From positions 1,431,001-1,495,000 of the forward strand of contig NZ_CP088273.1 in the NCBI RefSeq assembly GCF_020731415.2: 64,000 nucleotides of DNA, in the 5' to 3' direction. The DNA is from Phyllobacterium sp. T1293 (lineage in GTDB: Bacteria > Pseudomonadota > Alphaproteobacteria > Rhizobiales > Rhizobiaceae). The position numbers and the translations under genes were made by a program. Under the pieces are notes generated by a model. It saw nothing but the letters and a program-made list of their open reading frames with translations, did not search any database and was not told where the DNA came from. Positions 55,965 through 64,000 of the stretch are shown here, in pieces (the first letter of the stretch is position 1; every line of letters starts with the position of its first letter).

Positions 55965-56405
55965 ATGCGCTATCTTCACACAATGGTCCGCGTCCGCGAT
56001 GTCGCTGAATCGCTGGATTTTTACTGCAATAAATTTGGCCTTGAGGAGATCAGGCGTACGGAAAACGAAAAAGGCCGCTTCACGCTGATCTTTCTGGCGG
56101 CACCTGACGATAAGGGGCGCGCGGTCGCCGAACGGGCACCGGAACTGGAACTGACATTCAACTGGGACCCGGAAACCTATACGGGCGGGCGCAATTTCGG
56201 CCACCTCGCCTATGCCGTCGAGAACATCTATGAGACCTGCCAGACTCTGCAGGACAAGGGTGTTACCATCAATCGCCCGCCGCGCGACGGCAATATGGCC
56301 TTCATCCGCTCGCCCGATGGCATTTCCATCGAACTCATCCAGAAAGGTCCCGCTCTGCCGCCGCAGGAGCCGTGGCTGTCCATGCCGAACACCGGCAGCT
56401 GGTAA
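55965..56405 (+). CDS. gloA: Lactoylglutathione lyase (glyoxalase I)
   Basis: The 146-residue enzyme isomerises the methylglyoxal-glutathione hemithioacetal. Metal ligands are His (RYLHTMVRV), Glu (LELTFNWD), His (NFGHLAYAV) and Glu (ISIELIQKG). It has the prokaryotic nickel-type length without the eukaryotic insert. ATG 55965 is chosen, after AAGGGAA; ATG 55917 is also in frame. Confidence 0.94.
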   Translation: MRYLHTMVRVRDVAESLDFYCNKFGLEEIRRTENEKGRFTLIFLAAPDDKGRAVAERAPELELTFNWDPETYTGGRNFGHLAYAVENIYETCQTLQDKGVTINRPPRDGNMAFIRSPDGISIELIQKGPALPPQEPWLSMPNTGSW

Positions 56406-56499
56406 TTCCGCTTATTGCCGTTCATCGCCGCTCCTGATGGGGCGGCGCTGACCACGGGCACTCTCTAGGTACAACTCCCAATACCTTGTACATCTCATT

Positions 56500-56515
56500 T
56501 AATGTAGTTACATTA
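56500..56515. promoter_or_regulatory. Operator palindrome of the brnTA operon
   Basis: TAATGTAGTTACATTA is a perfect 16-bp palindrome immediately before the brnT start. BrnA is known to repress its own operon, so this is the natural binding-site candidate. A second dyad GTACAA-N11-TTGTAC (56469-56491) lies 8 bp upstream. TTGTAC/TACATT at 17-bp spacing could be a promoter, though it would place the transcript start inside the start codon. Confidence 0.6.
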
Positions 56516-56516
56516 T

Positions 56517-56762
56517 ATGAAGATCGTATGGGATGAACCGAAGCGGATTGCTAATATCGAGAAACACGGCCTCGATTTTGTCGATTTGCCTATCGAGTTT
56601 TTCGCAACCTCGATACCACGCCCGGCAAAAAAGGGGCGCCTCCAGACGATAGGTTATATGGGAGACGAACTGATTTCTGTTATTTTCGTTGCTCTTGGCA
56701 CAGAAGCGATATCCGTGATTTCAATGCGTCCTGCCAAAAGAACAGAAAGGAACTTGATATGA
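56517..56762 (+). CDS. brnT: BrnT-family type II toxin
   Basis: The 81-residue protein is the ribonuclease toxin of the BrnTA system first described in Brucella. It has the family start KIVWDEPKRIANIEKHGLDF and C-terminal R-rich ISMRPAKRTERNLI with the catalytic R and E residues. It is slightly shorter than the typical 90 or so residues because it ends inside the antitoxin start (4-bp ATGA overlap). Toxin precedes antitoxin, as is usual for this family. Confidence 0.93.
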   Translation: MKIVWDEPKRIANIEKHGLDFVDLPIEFFATSIPRPAKKGRLQTIGYMGDELISVIFVALGTEAISVISMRPAKRTERNLI

Positions 56763-57124
56763 CCATCAAGAGCCAGACAAAGCGGGCAGCTTCCGCCGAA
56801 ACAAAAAAAGAAATAGCCCACGGACGTGGCGTTTTGCAAAACGACTTCACTCCGGGTCGCGGCTATACACAAGAAGACTGGGACGACGTTTCTGACAATC
56901 CGGAATGGACTGAAGCGGACATAAAAAATGCCAAGCCTTTCAAGGACGTATTTCCGGAATTGTATGAAAGCATTCAACGCGCCCGAGGGCGTCCACCCGT
57001 CGATACTCCCAAAAAGCAGATAACGCTTCGCGTCGATCAGGATGTGATCGCCAAGTTCAAAGCGACGGGCAAAGGCTGGCAAAGCCGTATCAACGAAGTG
57101 CTCAAACAGGCAAAGGTGAAATAG
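56759..57124 (+). CDS. brnA: BrnA-family antitoxin
   Basis: The 121-residue protein has a disordered, charged N-terminus (binds and masks BrnT) and a C-terminal ribbon-helix-helix domain: KKQITLRVDQDVIAKFKATGKGWQSRINEVL, of which LRVDQDVIAKFK is the DNA-binding strand and helix. It neutralises BrnT and represses the operon, probably at 56500-56515. The ATG overlaps the brnT stop by 4 bp, ensuring coupled translation. Confidence 0.92.
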   Translation: MTIKSQTKRAASAETKKEIAHGRGVLQNDFTPGRGYTQEDWDDVSDNPEWTEADIKNAKPFKDVFPELYESIQRARGRPPVDTPKKQITLRVDQDVIAKFKATGKGWQSRINEVLKQAKVK

Positions 57125-57149
57125 GTCGGCAATCTTTGTCTGGTCTAGT

Positions 57150-57356
57150 TTAGCCTGCCGGTGCGTTGCGCGCAGCGTCCAACAGCGCATTGATGCTTAC
57201 AATACGGTCATCGACAATATTGCAGATACTTTGAAGAGCGTTCTGCTGCCGTTCATTGTCTATATCGGACGTGGCCATAGAGAGGACTTCAACGAGGTGT
57301 GTGACCTCCCTCAGCATATTACCCGCATCAAGGAGTTTGGCTGATTGATTGCTCAT
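57150..57356 (-). CDS. Small hypothetical helical protein
   Basis: The 68-residue protein starts MSNQSAKLLDAGNMLREV, with GAGG seven bases upstream of ATG 57356; the longer frame (to 57479) has no support. It appears wholly helical with heptad-like leucines. It is convergent with brnA. No family recognised. The region 57357-57536 is an AT-rich, presumably promoter, stretch for the HTH array. Confidence 0.6.
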   Translation of the reverse strand: MSNQSAKLLDAGNMLREVTHLVEVLSMATSDIDNERQQNALQSICNIVDDRIVSINALLDAARNAPAG

Positions 57357-57536
57357 GATTTGGCCTCGGAAAAATTGATGTTCTTTACATTTTGCTTTCG
57401 CGGTTGATAAATATCGATCAGGGCCTTTGCCCTTTTTCAGTATAATGAAAAAAGATATGGGTAACATAAATCGTTGCATGTCGTTGCGTCAAACGATTTC
57501 TGTTATTGTAAGCTAAAATGGTTATAGGAAAATAGT

Positions 57537-57791
57537 TTGATAAACCCCGATCAATGCAGAGCAGCGCGGGCACTGGCCAATATGTCCCAAGATGATCTGG
57601 CCAAGGCTGCCAAAGTGGGCCTGTCGACAGTTCGCAATTTCGAAACTGGCCGGTCCGTACCCGTCACCAATAATCTGGAAGCGATAACGCGGGTGCTTCA
57701 AGAGAAAGTTGTTTTCCTCGCAGATGGGGAGAATATTGATGGTGCCTCCGGTGTGAGGCTTCGCAGCCCGATGAGTCCATCTACTCCATAA
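57537..57791 (+). CDS. Short HTH regulator 1 (type I)
   Basis: The 84-residue protein starts at a TTG: INPDQCRAARALANMSQDDLAKAAKVGLSTVRNFETG is one Cro/CI-type HTH (key part QDDLAKAAKVGLSTVRNFE). The tail, VFLADGENIDGASGVRLR, ends like its neighbours in GVRLR. It is the first of four tandem paralogues. Type I copies begin xISPxQCRAARAL (copies 1 and 3). Targets are unknown; the proximity to brnTA suggests a mobile or plasmid-derived patch. Confidence 0.82.
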   Translation: MINPDQCRAARALANMSQDDLAKAAKVGLSTVRNFETGRSVPVTNNLEAITRVLQEKVVFLADGENIDGASGVRLRSPMSPSTP

Positions 57792-57817
57792 GTCTATATT
57801 GCCGCCAATCGACTGTT

Positions 57818-58108
57818 ATGAAAAAGTCGCAGTTGGACGATGCAGGGGAAAACGCGTTGCTGACAACTGGGAACCAGATCAAAGCTGCACGTGCATTGGC
57901 AGGTATGGGACAAAAATCCCTTGCCGATGCGGCCAGTGTTGGAATCAACACGATCCGTAACTTCGAAGCCTCAGGCAAAGAGGCCGTCCAAGGCAGGATT
58001 GGCACTCGGGAAGCAATACGAAATGCGCTTTTCAAAGCCGGTGTGGAACTGCTCGATGATGGACAGCCATCAACCAGCGGTCTTGGCGTCAGGCTTCGGA
58101 AAGAATGA
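57818..58108 (+). CDS. Short HTH regulator 2 (type II)
   Basis: The 96-residue protein (ATG 57818) has an N-terminal extension, then LLTTGNQIKAARALAGMGQ and an HTH (KSLADAASVGINTIRNFEAS), ending GLGVRLRKE. It is preceded by GTCTATATTGCCG, a sequence also found before copy 4. It overlaps the next TTG start closely (4 bp gap) and is probably translated with copy 3. Confidence 0.82.
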   Translation: MKKSQLDDAGENALLTTGNQIKAARALAGMGQKSLADAASVGINTIRNFEASGKEAVQGRIGTREAIRNALFKAGVELLDDGQPSTSGLGVRLRKE

Positions 58109-58112
58109 CAAA

Positions 58113-58352
58113 TTGATCTCCCCTGCCCAATGCCGCGCAGGTCGTGCCCTTCTCCAATGGTCTCAACAACAGCTTGCGGACGCGGCCCATATCGGCGTCG
58201 TGACCGTACGGCAGTTCGAAAGCGGTGCGGCTGAACCGCGCCACGCGACACTTGATGTCATGAAACGCGCTTTCGAGGCCGCCGGGGTCATTTTTGAAGC
58301 TCGCGGTGAAATGGTTCCCGGCGGCCCCGGCGTTCGTCTCGCGGAAGGATAA
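58113..58352 (+). CDS. Short HTH regulator 3 (type I)
   Basis: The 79-residue protein starts at TTG 58113: ISPAQCRAGRALLQWSQQQL, then an HTH (ADAAHIGVVTVRQFESG) and tail VIFEARGEMVPGGPGVRL. It is closest to copy 1. The frame extends upstream to 57891 but that part overlaps copy 2 and is not credible. Confidence 0.8.
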   Translation: MISPAQCRAGRALLQWSQQQLADAAHIGVVTVRQFESGAAEPRHATLDVMKRAFEAAGVIFEARGEMVPGGPGVRLAEG

Positions 58353-58416
58353 ATCGGTACGTCTAAGGTCTATATTGCCGTCAGCACATTGCTGTGGGAC
58401 AGTTGGTTGACGTCGA

Positions 58417-58671
58417 TTGTTGGAGAAAACATTGCTCACGACTGGCAATCAGCTTCGTGCCGCACGCGCACTTATTGATATGGATCAAACAACACTCGCC
58501 AAAAGTGCGGGTCTGAACATCAACACCATAAGCGCCATGGAAAAGAAGGGAGCGACTGGACTTACAAGCGGGCTCGACAAAATATACAAAATCATGCGCG
58601 TTCTTGAGGCAGCCGGTGTGGAATTCCTGAACCATGGCCAACCCGGCGTGCGCCTACGTAAGGACAGATGA
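58417..58671 (+). CDS. Short HTH regulator 4 (type II)
   Basis: The 84-residue protein (TTG 58417; TTG 58420 or 58432 possible) contains LLTTGNQLRAARALIDMDQ, an HTH (TTLAKSAGLNINTISAMEKK) and tail EFLNHGQPGVRLRKDR. It is most like copy 2 and, like it, follows GTCTATATTGCCG. The type I-II-I-II order shows duplication of a two-gene unit. Confidence 0.8.
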   Translation: MLEKTLLTTGNQLRAARALIDMDQTTLAKSAGLNINTISAMEKKGATGLTSGLDKIYKIMRVLEAAGVEFLNHGQPGVRLRKDR

Positions 58672-58672
58672 T

Positions 58673-58972
58673 TTGATTTCTCCTGCACGACGCAGCGCGG
58701 TCAGCGCCCTTCTCTCCGTTGCGATGAGGCTAGCAGCTATCGCTGTCACAACGATCTTGGGAATGCTGGCGCTTTACGGATGACTGCTTCCGGCATTGCA
58801 TGTTCAAACGCCATACGCTCTGGCGATTGGAGACTTAGTGTCAGCTGCGATGACCTTTTATGTTGTCCGACGGACACACAGTCTTTTACCAGCTTTTGTC
58901 GGCGCTTTAGGCGTCGCTCTTCTTGTTGGTTATATCTCCATGGTTCTACTACTGAATATATTCGGCTCGTAG
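58673..58972 (+). pseudogene. Small membrane-protein ORF interrupted by an in-frame TGA
   Basis: From TTG 58673 the frame reads ISPARRSAVSALLSVAMRLA and on to a hydrophobic ALYG, then TGA (58781), and continues in the same frame (LLPALHVQTPYALAIGD, AFVGALGVALLVGYIS) to TAG at 58970-58972. The first residues and their DNA resemble the start of type I HTH copy 3, but the body is hydrophobic with three or four likely membrane segments. Replacing TGA with TGG would give one 99-residue membrane protein. It may be a decayed gene or a fusion. 58973-59152 shows nothing credible. Confidence 0.5.
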
Positions 58973-59152
58973 TGTACGGAACTTCATGGACGGAACCATG
59001 CTGCCTCTTTGGCGGTCAACTAATCACTAAGGATTTCCCAATAACCAGCCAATCGCACCGGAAAATAATCTAATCTTCCGCCACATGCGAGTTGGCGACG
59101 AAGCTCAAATCGCCGCGTTTTTTGCGGAATTGCAGGAATTTCACGGATAGCT

Positions 59153-60226
59153 TTATCTTGCCGGAACCACTGCCTTCGCCTTCAACTCCTGCGCATAGTC
59201 AAGCACCATTTGGCGGCGTTCGGGGGTGCCGGGGTGGGTTTCGAGAATGCTGGTCGAACTGTGGTCGTTCAGCTTGTCCTCTGCCATCGCAAAGAAACGT
59301 GAAATGGCGGTCGGATCGTAACCCGCCTTCAGCATCAGCTCGACACTGTGCCGGTCGGCTGCGCTTTCATAGGCGCGGGAATAGGACAGCGCCAGCAGGC
59401 CGCCGCCCTGCACCAGAATATCATGGGTACTGTCACCAATATCGCCGCCGATCAGCATAATCAGCCCGGTCACGCCTGCCGCACGGTAAAGCTGGCGCAG
59501 ACTATGCTTTAGCTCCACATGGCCAATTTCGTGGGCAAGCACGCCCAAAAGCATTTCCGTGTCGCCATCGGCGAGTTTTATCAGTTCATCGGTGATGATA
59601 ACCGTACCATCGGGCAGTGCAAATGCATTGGGGCCGATAACACCGCCTTCACGAAATTGCAGATCAAAACCACCTGCCCCACGATCCGACTTGGCTGCGA
59701 TTTTTCCAAAGCCATCCTGCAATTTGCTTTTTTGATCATCCGGCAGGGTGCTTGCCGAGAAGACTGTCGTATCCAGCGTTTGCAATGTGCCTTTGGACAT
59801 AAGCTCCGGCACAACTGGCGGCGTAACCAGAACGGCAACCTCAACCAGAGCTGGCACAGCAAAGCGATAGATGGAGAAGGCAAAAACGATTGTCAGGACA
59901 ACAAACAGCAGCAGGCGCGGGTGAAAACCTTCCGCGCGGTGTACCCATCCGGCACGGCTGCCCTTTTGCGAGGCAACCAGCCTGTCGATGGCGTCATTAT
60001 CAGATGTCTGGAAATTGGTCTGATCGCCAAAGGTCAGCCGCCGCGGAATGGAGCCGACCCGATCACTGATCTCGGTGTTTGCGAAGGTGGCTGCGGACAG
60101 AACTGTCCCATCCGCAGCAATGACAGAGACTGTATCATCGGCAAATATGAGACTGGCCTCCCTGCCCGCGCTTGAACCTTCGCGGTACCAGAGACCAGTC
60201 GTTATTTTGCCGGTGTCAGAAGCCAA
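59153..60226 (-). CDS. M48-family metalloprotease
   Basis: The 357-residue protein has a 100-residue cytoplasmic N-terminal part, one membrane segment (LLLFVVLTIVFAFSIYRFA, about 105-123) and a protease domain with the zinc motif HEIGHVELKHSLR and the third ligand in SRAYESAADRHSVELML. It resembles membrane-anchored Oma1/HtpX-like M48 proteases. It overlaps the upstream DUF898 gene by 11 bp and is therefore co-translated; the pair probably functions together in envelope maintenance. Confidence 0.9.
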   Translation of the reverse strand: MASDTGKITTGLWYREGSSAGREASLIFADDTVSVIAADGTVLSAATFANTEISDRVGSIPRRLTFGDQTNFQTSDNDAIDRLVASQKGSRAGWVHRAEGFHPRLLLFVVLTIVFAFSIYRFAVPALVEVAVLVTPPVVPELMSKGTLQTLDTTVFSASTLPDDQKSKLQDGFGKIAAKSDRGAGGFDLQFREGGVIGPNAFALPDGTVIITDELIKLADGDTEMLLGVLAHEIGHVELKHSLRQLYRAAGVTGLIMLIGGDIGDSTHDILVQGGGLLALSYSRAYESAADRHSVELMLKAGYDPTAISRFFAMAEDKLNDHSSTSILETHPGTPERRQMVLDYAQELKAKAVVPAR

Positions 60227-61310
60227 AATCGATGCCCTCTATATCCATGAACTCCGACCCGACGGCCGAGCCGGTATCCTTGATATCGGAGAAGATTTCG
60301 CCGACATCGCCATCAAACACAATAGCGGTGTAATCGGCATGGAAGCGGGCGAGCCTGACAGCAGCCCATGGCCGCATCAGCCCGAACGTCAACAGCGTCA
60401 CGATGAGATTGGAAATAACCACCCAGGCATAACGCCATCTTGGCATATCCGAGAAGAGATAATGACGATTGTCAAACGTGGTGGCGCTAAAGCCGGCATT
60501 GCGGATGCCTGCGGTGTAAAGCAAGCCCGTTACGGCGTAGATAAGCAAAATCGGAATGAAAATCAGATAGACTATGAGAATGAATGCAAGTTCGCCGGTC
60601 TGATCACCGGGAATATTCATATTCCTCATGGCCTGCAGTCCAGCCGATGCGCCCAAAGCAACGATTGCGAAAAGGACCAGTCCAATAAGGGTGAGGACCG
60701 CCGGTAAAACCCAAACGCGATAAAGCGAACCAAGTGTTGGATCAGGCGAAAATTCCTTGCCGCCATACCGCAGGTTGCCCAGCGTATAACGCAACATCCA
60801 ACGGCTGGCGATTGGCGCGAGGATACCAAGAGTAATGCCAGACACTATGCTGCCAAGAAAGAAGGCTCTTACAGCCCCCCAATAGCCGCCAACAAAATCA
60901 AAACGCACATTGCGATAGCTCGTCACACGCGCACTGAAGCGAAGGCCACGCACGATCAGCCACGGAACCGCGATAAGGAAAACAAGCGCCAGCATGAAAC
61001 CGGCGATCGGCAGAAAATGCAGCAACAGGTTGTAGATGATGAGGTAGCCGATTACGATGATGCGGCCGAGCAAAATCTGCGTTGGCCGGGCGTGATAATC
61101 GAACCAGCTATCTGCGAGTTTGGTATTGCCGTAGAAATAGCGGTTACGCCGTACCTTGGCCCAGGCAGAATAAATGCCGAGGGTGATAATCGTCAGAAGT
61201 ACATTGACGATCCAGATGCCAAAATATTCCTTTGCACTACCGGAAAACGAAAATCGATGACCTGTGTATTCAGCCGGGCGGCCAAAATGACTTTGCGGTG
61301 AGCCTTCCAT
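60216..61310 (-). CDS. DUF898 (YjgN-like) membrane protein
   Basis: The 364-residue protein has about eight membrane segments in two similar halves, each with a GIYSAWAKVRRNRYFYGNT-like motif (seen about residues 47-65). Its function is unknown; the DUF898/M48 pair recurs in proteobacteria. ATG 61310 begins MEGSPQSHFG. Its end overlaps the M48 gene start by 11 bp. The gap 61311-61488 to pccB is ordinary and divergent. Confidence 0.88.
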   Translation of the reverse strand: MEGSPQSHFGRPAEYTGHRFSFSGSAKEYFGIWIVNVLLTIITLGIYSAWAKVRRNRYFYGNTKLADSWFDYHARPTQILLGRIIVIGYLIIYNLLLHFLPIAGFMLALVFLIAVPWLIVRGLRFSARVTSYRNVRFDFVGGYWGAVRAFFLGSIVSGITLGILAPIASRWMLRYTLGNLRYGGKEFSPDPTLGSLYRVWVLPAVLTLIGLVLFAIVALGASAGLQAMRNMNIPGDQTGELAFILIVYLIFIPILLIYAVTGLLYTAGIRNAGFSATTFDNRHYLFSDMPRWRYAWVVISNLIVTLLTFGLMRPWAAVRLARFHADYTAIVFDGDVGEIFSDIKDTGSAVGSEFMDIEGIDFGF

Positions 61311-61488
61311 GTTTCCCCCGAAACAGTTTTGTCCAACTGGACCCCAAGAACTTGCTTAGCCTGACTTGAGGCGGGATAGCAATCGTACCGCCAAAATTTC
61401 CCACGAACTCACATTTGATATTGCAGACAAAGCGCTTTCACCCGCCCGATTGTCCTGATATCAGAAATGACACAATGTGGAGGATGGC

Positions 61489-63021
61489 ATGAAGGATGTG
61501 TTGATCGAGCTGGAGCGCCGCAGGACCATTGCGCGCGAGGGTGGTGGCAAAACGCGGATCGATGCCCAGCACAAGCGTGGCAAGCTGACCGCGCGGGAGC
61601 GCATCGACATCTTTCTCGATGAAGGCTCCTTTGAAGAGTTCGACATGTTCGTCGAACACCGCTCCACCGATTTCGGCATGGAAGACACCAAATTCGCTGG
61701 CGACGGCGTTGTCACCGGCTGGGGCACGATCAACGGGCGCACAGTTTTCGTCTTCGCCAAGGACTTTACCGTATTCGGCGGCTCCCTCTCCGAAGCCCAT
61801 GCGGAAAAAGTACAGAAAATTCAGGATATGGCGCTGCGCAATCGCGCCCCTGTCATCGGGCTTTACGATGCGGGCGGTGCGCGCATTCAGGAAGGCGTGG
61901 CAGCGCTCGGCGGCTATGCGGAGATTTTCCAGCGCAATGTGCTGGCATCGGGCGTCATTCCACAGATCTCGGTGATTATGGGACCATGTGCTGGCGGTGA
62001 CGTCTATTCCCCCGCCATGACCGATTTCATCTTCATGGTGCGCGATACATCCTACATGTTCGTCACCGGGCCGGATGTGGTCAAAACCGTGACCAACGAG
62101 ACGGTCACGGCGGAGCAGCTCGGCGGTGCATCAATCCATACGACGAAATCGTCAATTGCCGATGGTGCCTATGACAATGATGTGGCTGCGCTATTGCAGA
62201 TGCGGCGGCTGATCGATTTTCTTCCGGCGTCCAACACGGCTGAAATTCCTGAAATCGAATGTTTCCAGAGCACGGAAGAGCCTGACCATTCGCTCGACCG
62301 ACTGGTGCCTGACAATGCCAACAAGCCCTATGACATCAAGGAACTGATCCGCAAAACCGTCGATGAGGCGGACTTTTTCGAAATTCAGGAAAGTTTTGCC
62401 AAAAACATCGTTGTCGGCTTTGGCCGTGTCGAAGGGCGCACTGTCGGTATCGTCGGCAATCAGCCCATGGTTCTGGCCGGTGTGCTCGACAGCGATGCAT
62501 CACGCAAGGCAGCACGCTTTGTGCGCTTCTGCGATTGCTTCAGCATTCCGATTGTCACCTTTGTCGATGTTCCGGGCTTCCTTCCCGGCACGGCGCAGGA
62601 ATATGGTGGCCTGATCAAGCATGGTGCAAAGCTGCTCTTCGCCTATGCGGAGGCGACAGTGCCAAAAATCACCATCATCACGCGCAAGGCCTATGGCGGT
62701 GCCTATGACGTGATGGCGTCAAAGCATCTGCGCGGCGATATCAATTATGCATGGCCCTCGGCGCAGATCGCCGTCATGGGTGCCAAAGGTGCGGTTGAAA
62801 TCATCTATCGCAAGGATATTGGCGATGCGGAGAAAATCGCGGCGCATACAAAGCGTTACGAGGATCGTTTCCTGTCGCCGTTCGTGGCTGCCGAGCGCGG
62901 TTATATTGATGAAGTGATCATGCCCCATTCCACGCGCAAGCGGGTTTCACGGGCACTGCGCATGTTGCGCAACAAGGATCTCGAAAATCCCTGGAAGAAA
63001 CATGACAATATCCCGCTTTAA
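61489..63021 (+). CDS. pccB: Propionyl-CoA carboxylase beta subunit
   Basis: The 510-residue carboxyltransferase accepts carboxybiotin from PccA and makes methylmalonyl-CoA. It has [34 protein letters not shown] (CoA/oxyanion glycines), [16 protein letters not shown] and [19 protein letters not shown] (split). ATG 61489 is chosen because GGAGG lies 5 bp upstream; a GTG (61477) is in frame. It is separate from pccA in this genome. Confidence 0.95.
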   Translation: MKDVLIELERRRTIAREGGGKTRIDAQHKRGKLTARERIDIFLDEGSFEEFDMFVEHRSTDFGMEDTKFAGDGVVTGWGTINGRTVFVFAKDFTVFGGSLSEAHAEKVQKIQDMALRNRAPVIGLYDAGGARIQEGVAALGGYAEIFQRNVLASGVIPQISVIMGPCAGGDVYSPAMTDFIFMVRDTSYMFVTGPDVVKTVTNETVTAEQLGGASIHTTKSSIADGAYDNDVAALLQMRRLIDFLPASNTAEIPEIECFQSTEEPDHSLDRLVPDNANKPYDIKELIRKTVDEADFFEIQESFAKNIVVGFGRVEGRTVGIVGNQPMVLAGVLDSDASRKAARFVRFCDCFSIPIVTFVDVPGFLPGTAQEYGGLIKHGAKLLFAYAEATVPKITIITRKAYGGAYDVMASKHLRGDINYAWPSAQIAVMGAKGAVEIIYRKDIGDAEKIAAHTKRYEDRFLSPFVAAERGYIDEVIMPHSTRKRVSRALRMLRNKDLENPWKKHDNIPL

Positions 63022-63062
63022 GGGCGGGATATTGGTATTCGAATACAGTAAACTTGGAAGAA

Positions 63063-63248
63063 TTAGCGGCGGAAGCTGAAGCCGCCGCTGGATTCGCGAA
63101 GAATTTGCGAGATCGTGCGCTTGTCGCATGGCTCTGCCATTTTGGGGGCGGCCTTTACAAGCTTTGCGCTCGACTTCACTGCAACCTTAGGTAACTTCAT
63201 GACGCGTGCTTCAGATGGCGACGACGTTTCATTATTTATTGATAGCAT
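63063..63248 (-). CDS. Small hypothetical basic protein
   Basis: The 61-residue, lysine- and serine-rich protein (MLSINNETSSPSEARVMKLP) starts at ATG 63248 with GAGGTG six bases upstream. No signal peptide or known domain; the tail ISQILRESSGGFSFRR is basic. The upstream region to 63510 is AT-rich and otherwise empty. It is convergent with pccB. It may be a real short gene, but composition alone does not settle it. Confidence 0.42.
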   Translation of the reverse strand: MLSINNETSSPSEARVMKLPKVAVKSSAKLVKAAPKMAEPCDKRTISQILRESSGGFSFRR

Positions 63249-63510
63249 TGTTCACACCTCAAGTTTAACTACCCTCATTAAGAGAATAATCTTGTTCAGC
63301 ATGCGTCTGTATTTCGGATGCATTGTGACAATAGGAAAATTCAACCGATTTAACAAATCACTATTTGTATCCGATTTTGACTCTCGTTTGAATAAAACTA
63401 ACAAATCGCAAAAAGGTTCCCCATCCTTAAATATCACGCAAATATTACACTTTGAAACAACAGTAGAAGGTACTATCCCGATAGAATATGGTTAATATGG
63501 AGGTGCCCCA

Positions 63511-63942
63511 ATGACCCAACCTCAGGACATTGTTCACGCGTCAAAGCAATTTCAGGATTGGCTCACCGCTCTTAAACAACAGGCTGATTTCTCCACCCAT
63601 AATCAGAGTTTTGCCAGTATGCGCAGCGTGCTGCACGCTATCCGGCGGCACATGGATATGGAAGCGGTGTTGACCTTTGCCGACGCACTGCCGCCATTAC
63701 CGCGTGGGCTATTCATCGAGGGTTGGCGCCCTGCCCCTGCACAACCGCTTGAATCCGAGCAGGCTCTTGTACGGGCGGTCTATAAGGACCTCACGGCACA
63801 TCACAGTCCGCCCGATACAATCGTTCGTGATGTGATCAAAGTTCTGGCCGCGCATCTGGATGCCCATGCGGCTACAGTAGCGCGGGTGCAACTGCCAGCC
63901 GTTCTGCGGCCACTTTGGCCGCAGAAGAACAGAATGCACTGA
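63511..63942 (+). CDS. DUF2267 domain-containing protein
   Basis: The 143-residue helical protein has the DUF2267 pattern: FQDWLTALKQQADFSTHNQSFASMRSVLHAIRRHM (helix pair; key RSVLHAIRRHM) and LPPLPRGLFIEGWRP. ATG 63511 follows GGAGG. Its function is unknown; in rhizobia such genes appear in stress-response loci. It is convergent with a gene cut by the right edge. Confidence 0.88.
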   Translation: MTQPQDIVHASKQFQDWLTALKQQADFSTHNQSFASMRSVLHAIRRHMDMEAVLTFADALPPLPRGLFIEGWRPAPAQPLESEQALVRAVYKDLTAHHSPPDTIVRDVIKVLAAHLDAHAATVARVQLPAVLRPLWPQKNRMH

Positions 63943-63961
63943 TACGGGATTGGCGGTCTGC

Positions 63962-64000
63962 TCAGCTCGACTGAATGCCGACCTTGCTTTGGATCTGGTC
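63962..64000 (-). CDS. C-terminal end of a gene entering from the right
   Basis: The minus-strand frame reads DQIQSKVGIQSS then TGA (63962-63964), open to the window edge. Only 12 residues are visible, so no product can be named. Its position, convergent with the DUF2267 gene with an 18-bp gap, fits a real gene end. Confidence 0.35.
   Translation of the reverse strand, partial: DQIQSKVGIQSS

Noticed and set aside
58113..58352. Upstream extension of HTH copy 3 to 57891 as a 153-residue protein
   Set aside because: It overlaps HTH copy 2 in another frame and its first half has no HTH-family features; TTG 58113 matches copy 1's start.
59085..59150. 22-codon ORF (MRVGDEAQIAAFF...) just before the M48 stop
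   Set aside because: It resembles the first residues of an acetyltransferase but stops after 21 residues with no downstream continuation; too short to call.

Overview
The window is a chromosomal segment of a moderately GC-rich alphaproteobacterium. Gene content points to the Hyphomicrobiales (Rhizobiales), most likely the Phyllobacteriaceae/Brucellaceae/Rhizobiaceae neighbourhood. The indicators are DUF2336, DUF3126, PAS_5 and BTLCP proteins, the thrS-yidD-NifU-like-folE-hisI-patatin-CBS run, a two-CSD cold-shock protein, BrnTA, and abundant palindromic intergenic repeats of the kind common in this order. The genus is inference.

Layout. 1-14.1 kb is a catabolic and uptake region: an aldehyde dehydrogenase (cut by the left edge), a DDAH-type amidinohydrolase and an M20 amidohydrolase on the minus strand. 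Divergent from them are a LysR regulator, a complete polyamine-type ABC transporter (ATPase, Tat-exported binding protein, two permeases) and a GlcD-like FAD oxidase. A lone glycine-betaine-type binding protein and a demethylase of the stachydrine/dimethylglycine type follow. Together they suggest import and breakdown of nitrogen-rich guanidino or N-methylated compounds. 15-19.7 kb is a surface-polysaccharide block (Wzm/Wzt-like exporter and a two-headed glycosyltransferase) with lower GC in the glycosyltransferase, ending at a tRNA-Leu. 20-27 kb holds lipB, pccA, a DMT exporter, a small HTH regulator and parE. 27-27.8 kb is a long non-coding stretch with a nested palindromic repeat and an unrecognised, highly structured candidate RNA. 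27.8-32.8 kb is the branched-chain 2-oxoacid dehydrogenase operon (E1a-E1b-E2-E3). 33-56.4 kb is mostly housekeeping and conserved rhizobial genes: CoA-ester lyase with MaoC, flavin reductase, nitroreductase, thrS, yidD (apparently frameshifted), a NifU-like scaffold, folE, hisI, patatin, CBS, rhomboid, PAS, PilZ, gamma-carbonic anhydrase, cysE and gloA. 56.5-59 kb is a small accessory patch: brnTA, then a tandem array of four short HTH regulators and a membrane-protein ORF broken by an in-frame stop. 59-64 kb carries an M48 protease/DUF898 pair, pccB (the partner of pccA about 38 kb away) and a DUF2267 protein.

Metabolic logic. The bkd complex makes branched-chain acyl-CoAs and propionyl-CoA precursors, which pccA/pccB would carboxylate. 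The MaoC/CoA-ester-lyase pair and a crotonase without the usual acid/base glutamates may handle related short acyl-CoAs. LipB supplies the lipoyl groups that E2 needs.

Seven full copies and one half copy of a palindromic repeat family are scattered between genes, almost always just after stop codons. All coordinates, motifs and pairings were read by eye; no database search or folding programme was run.
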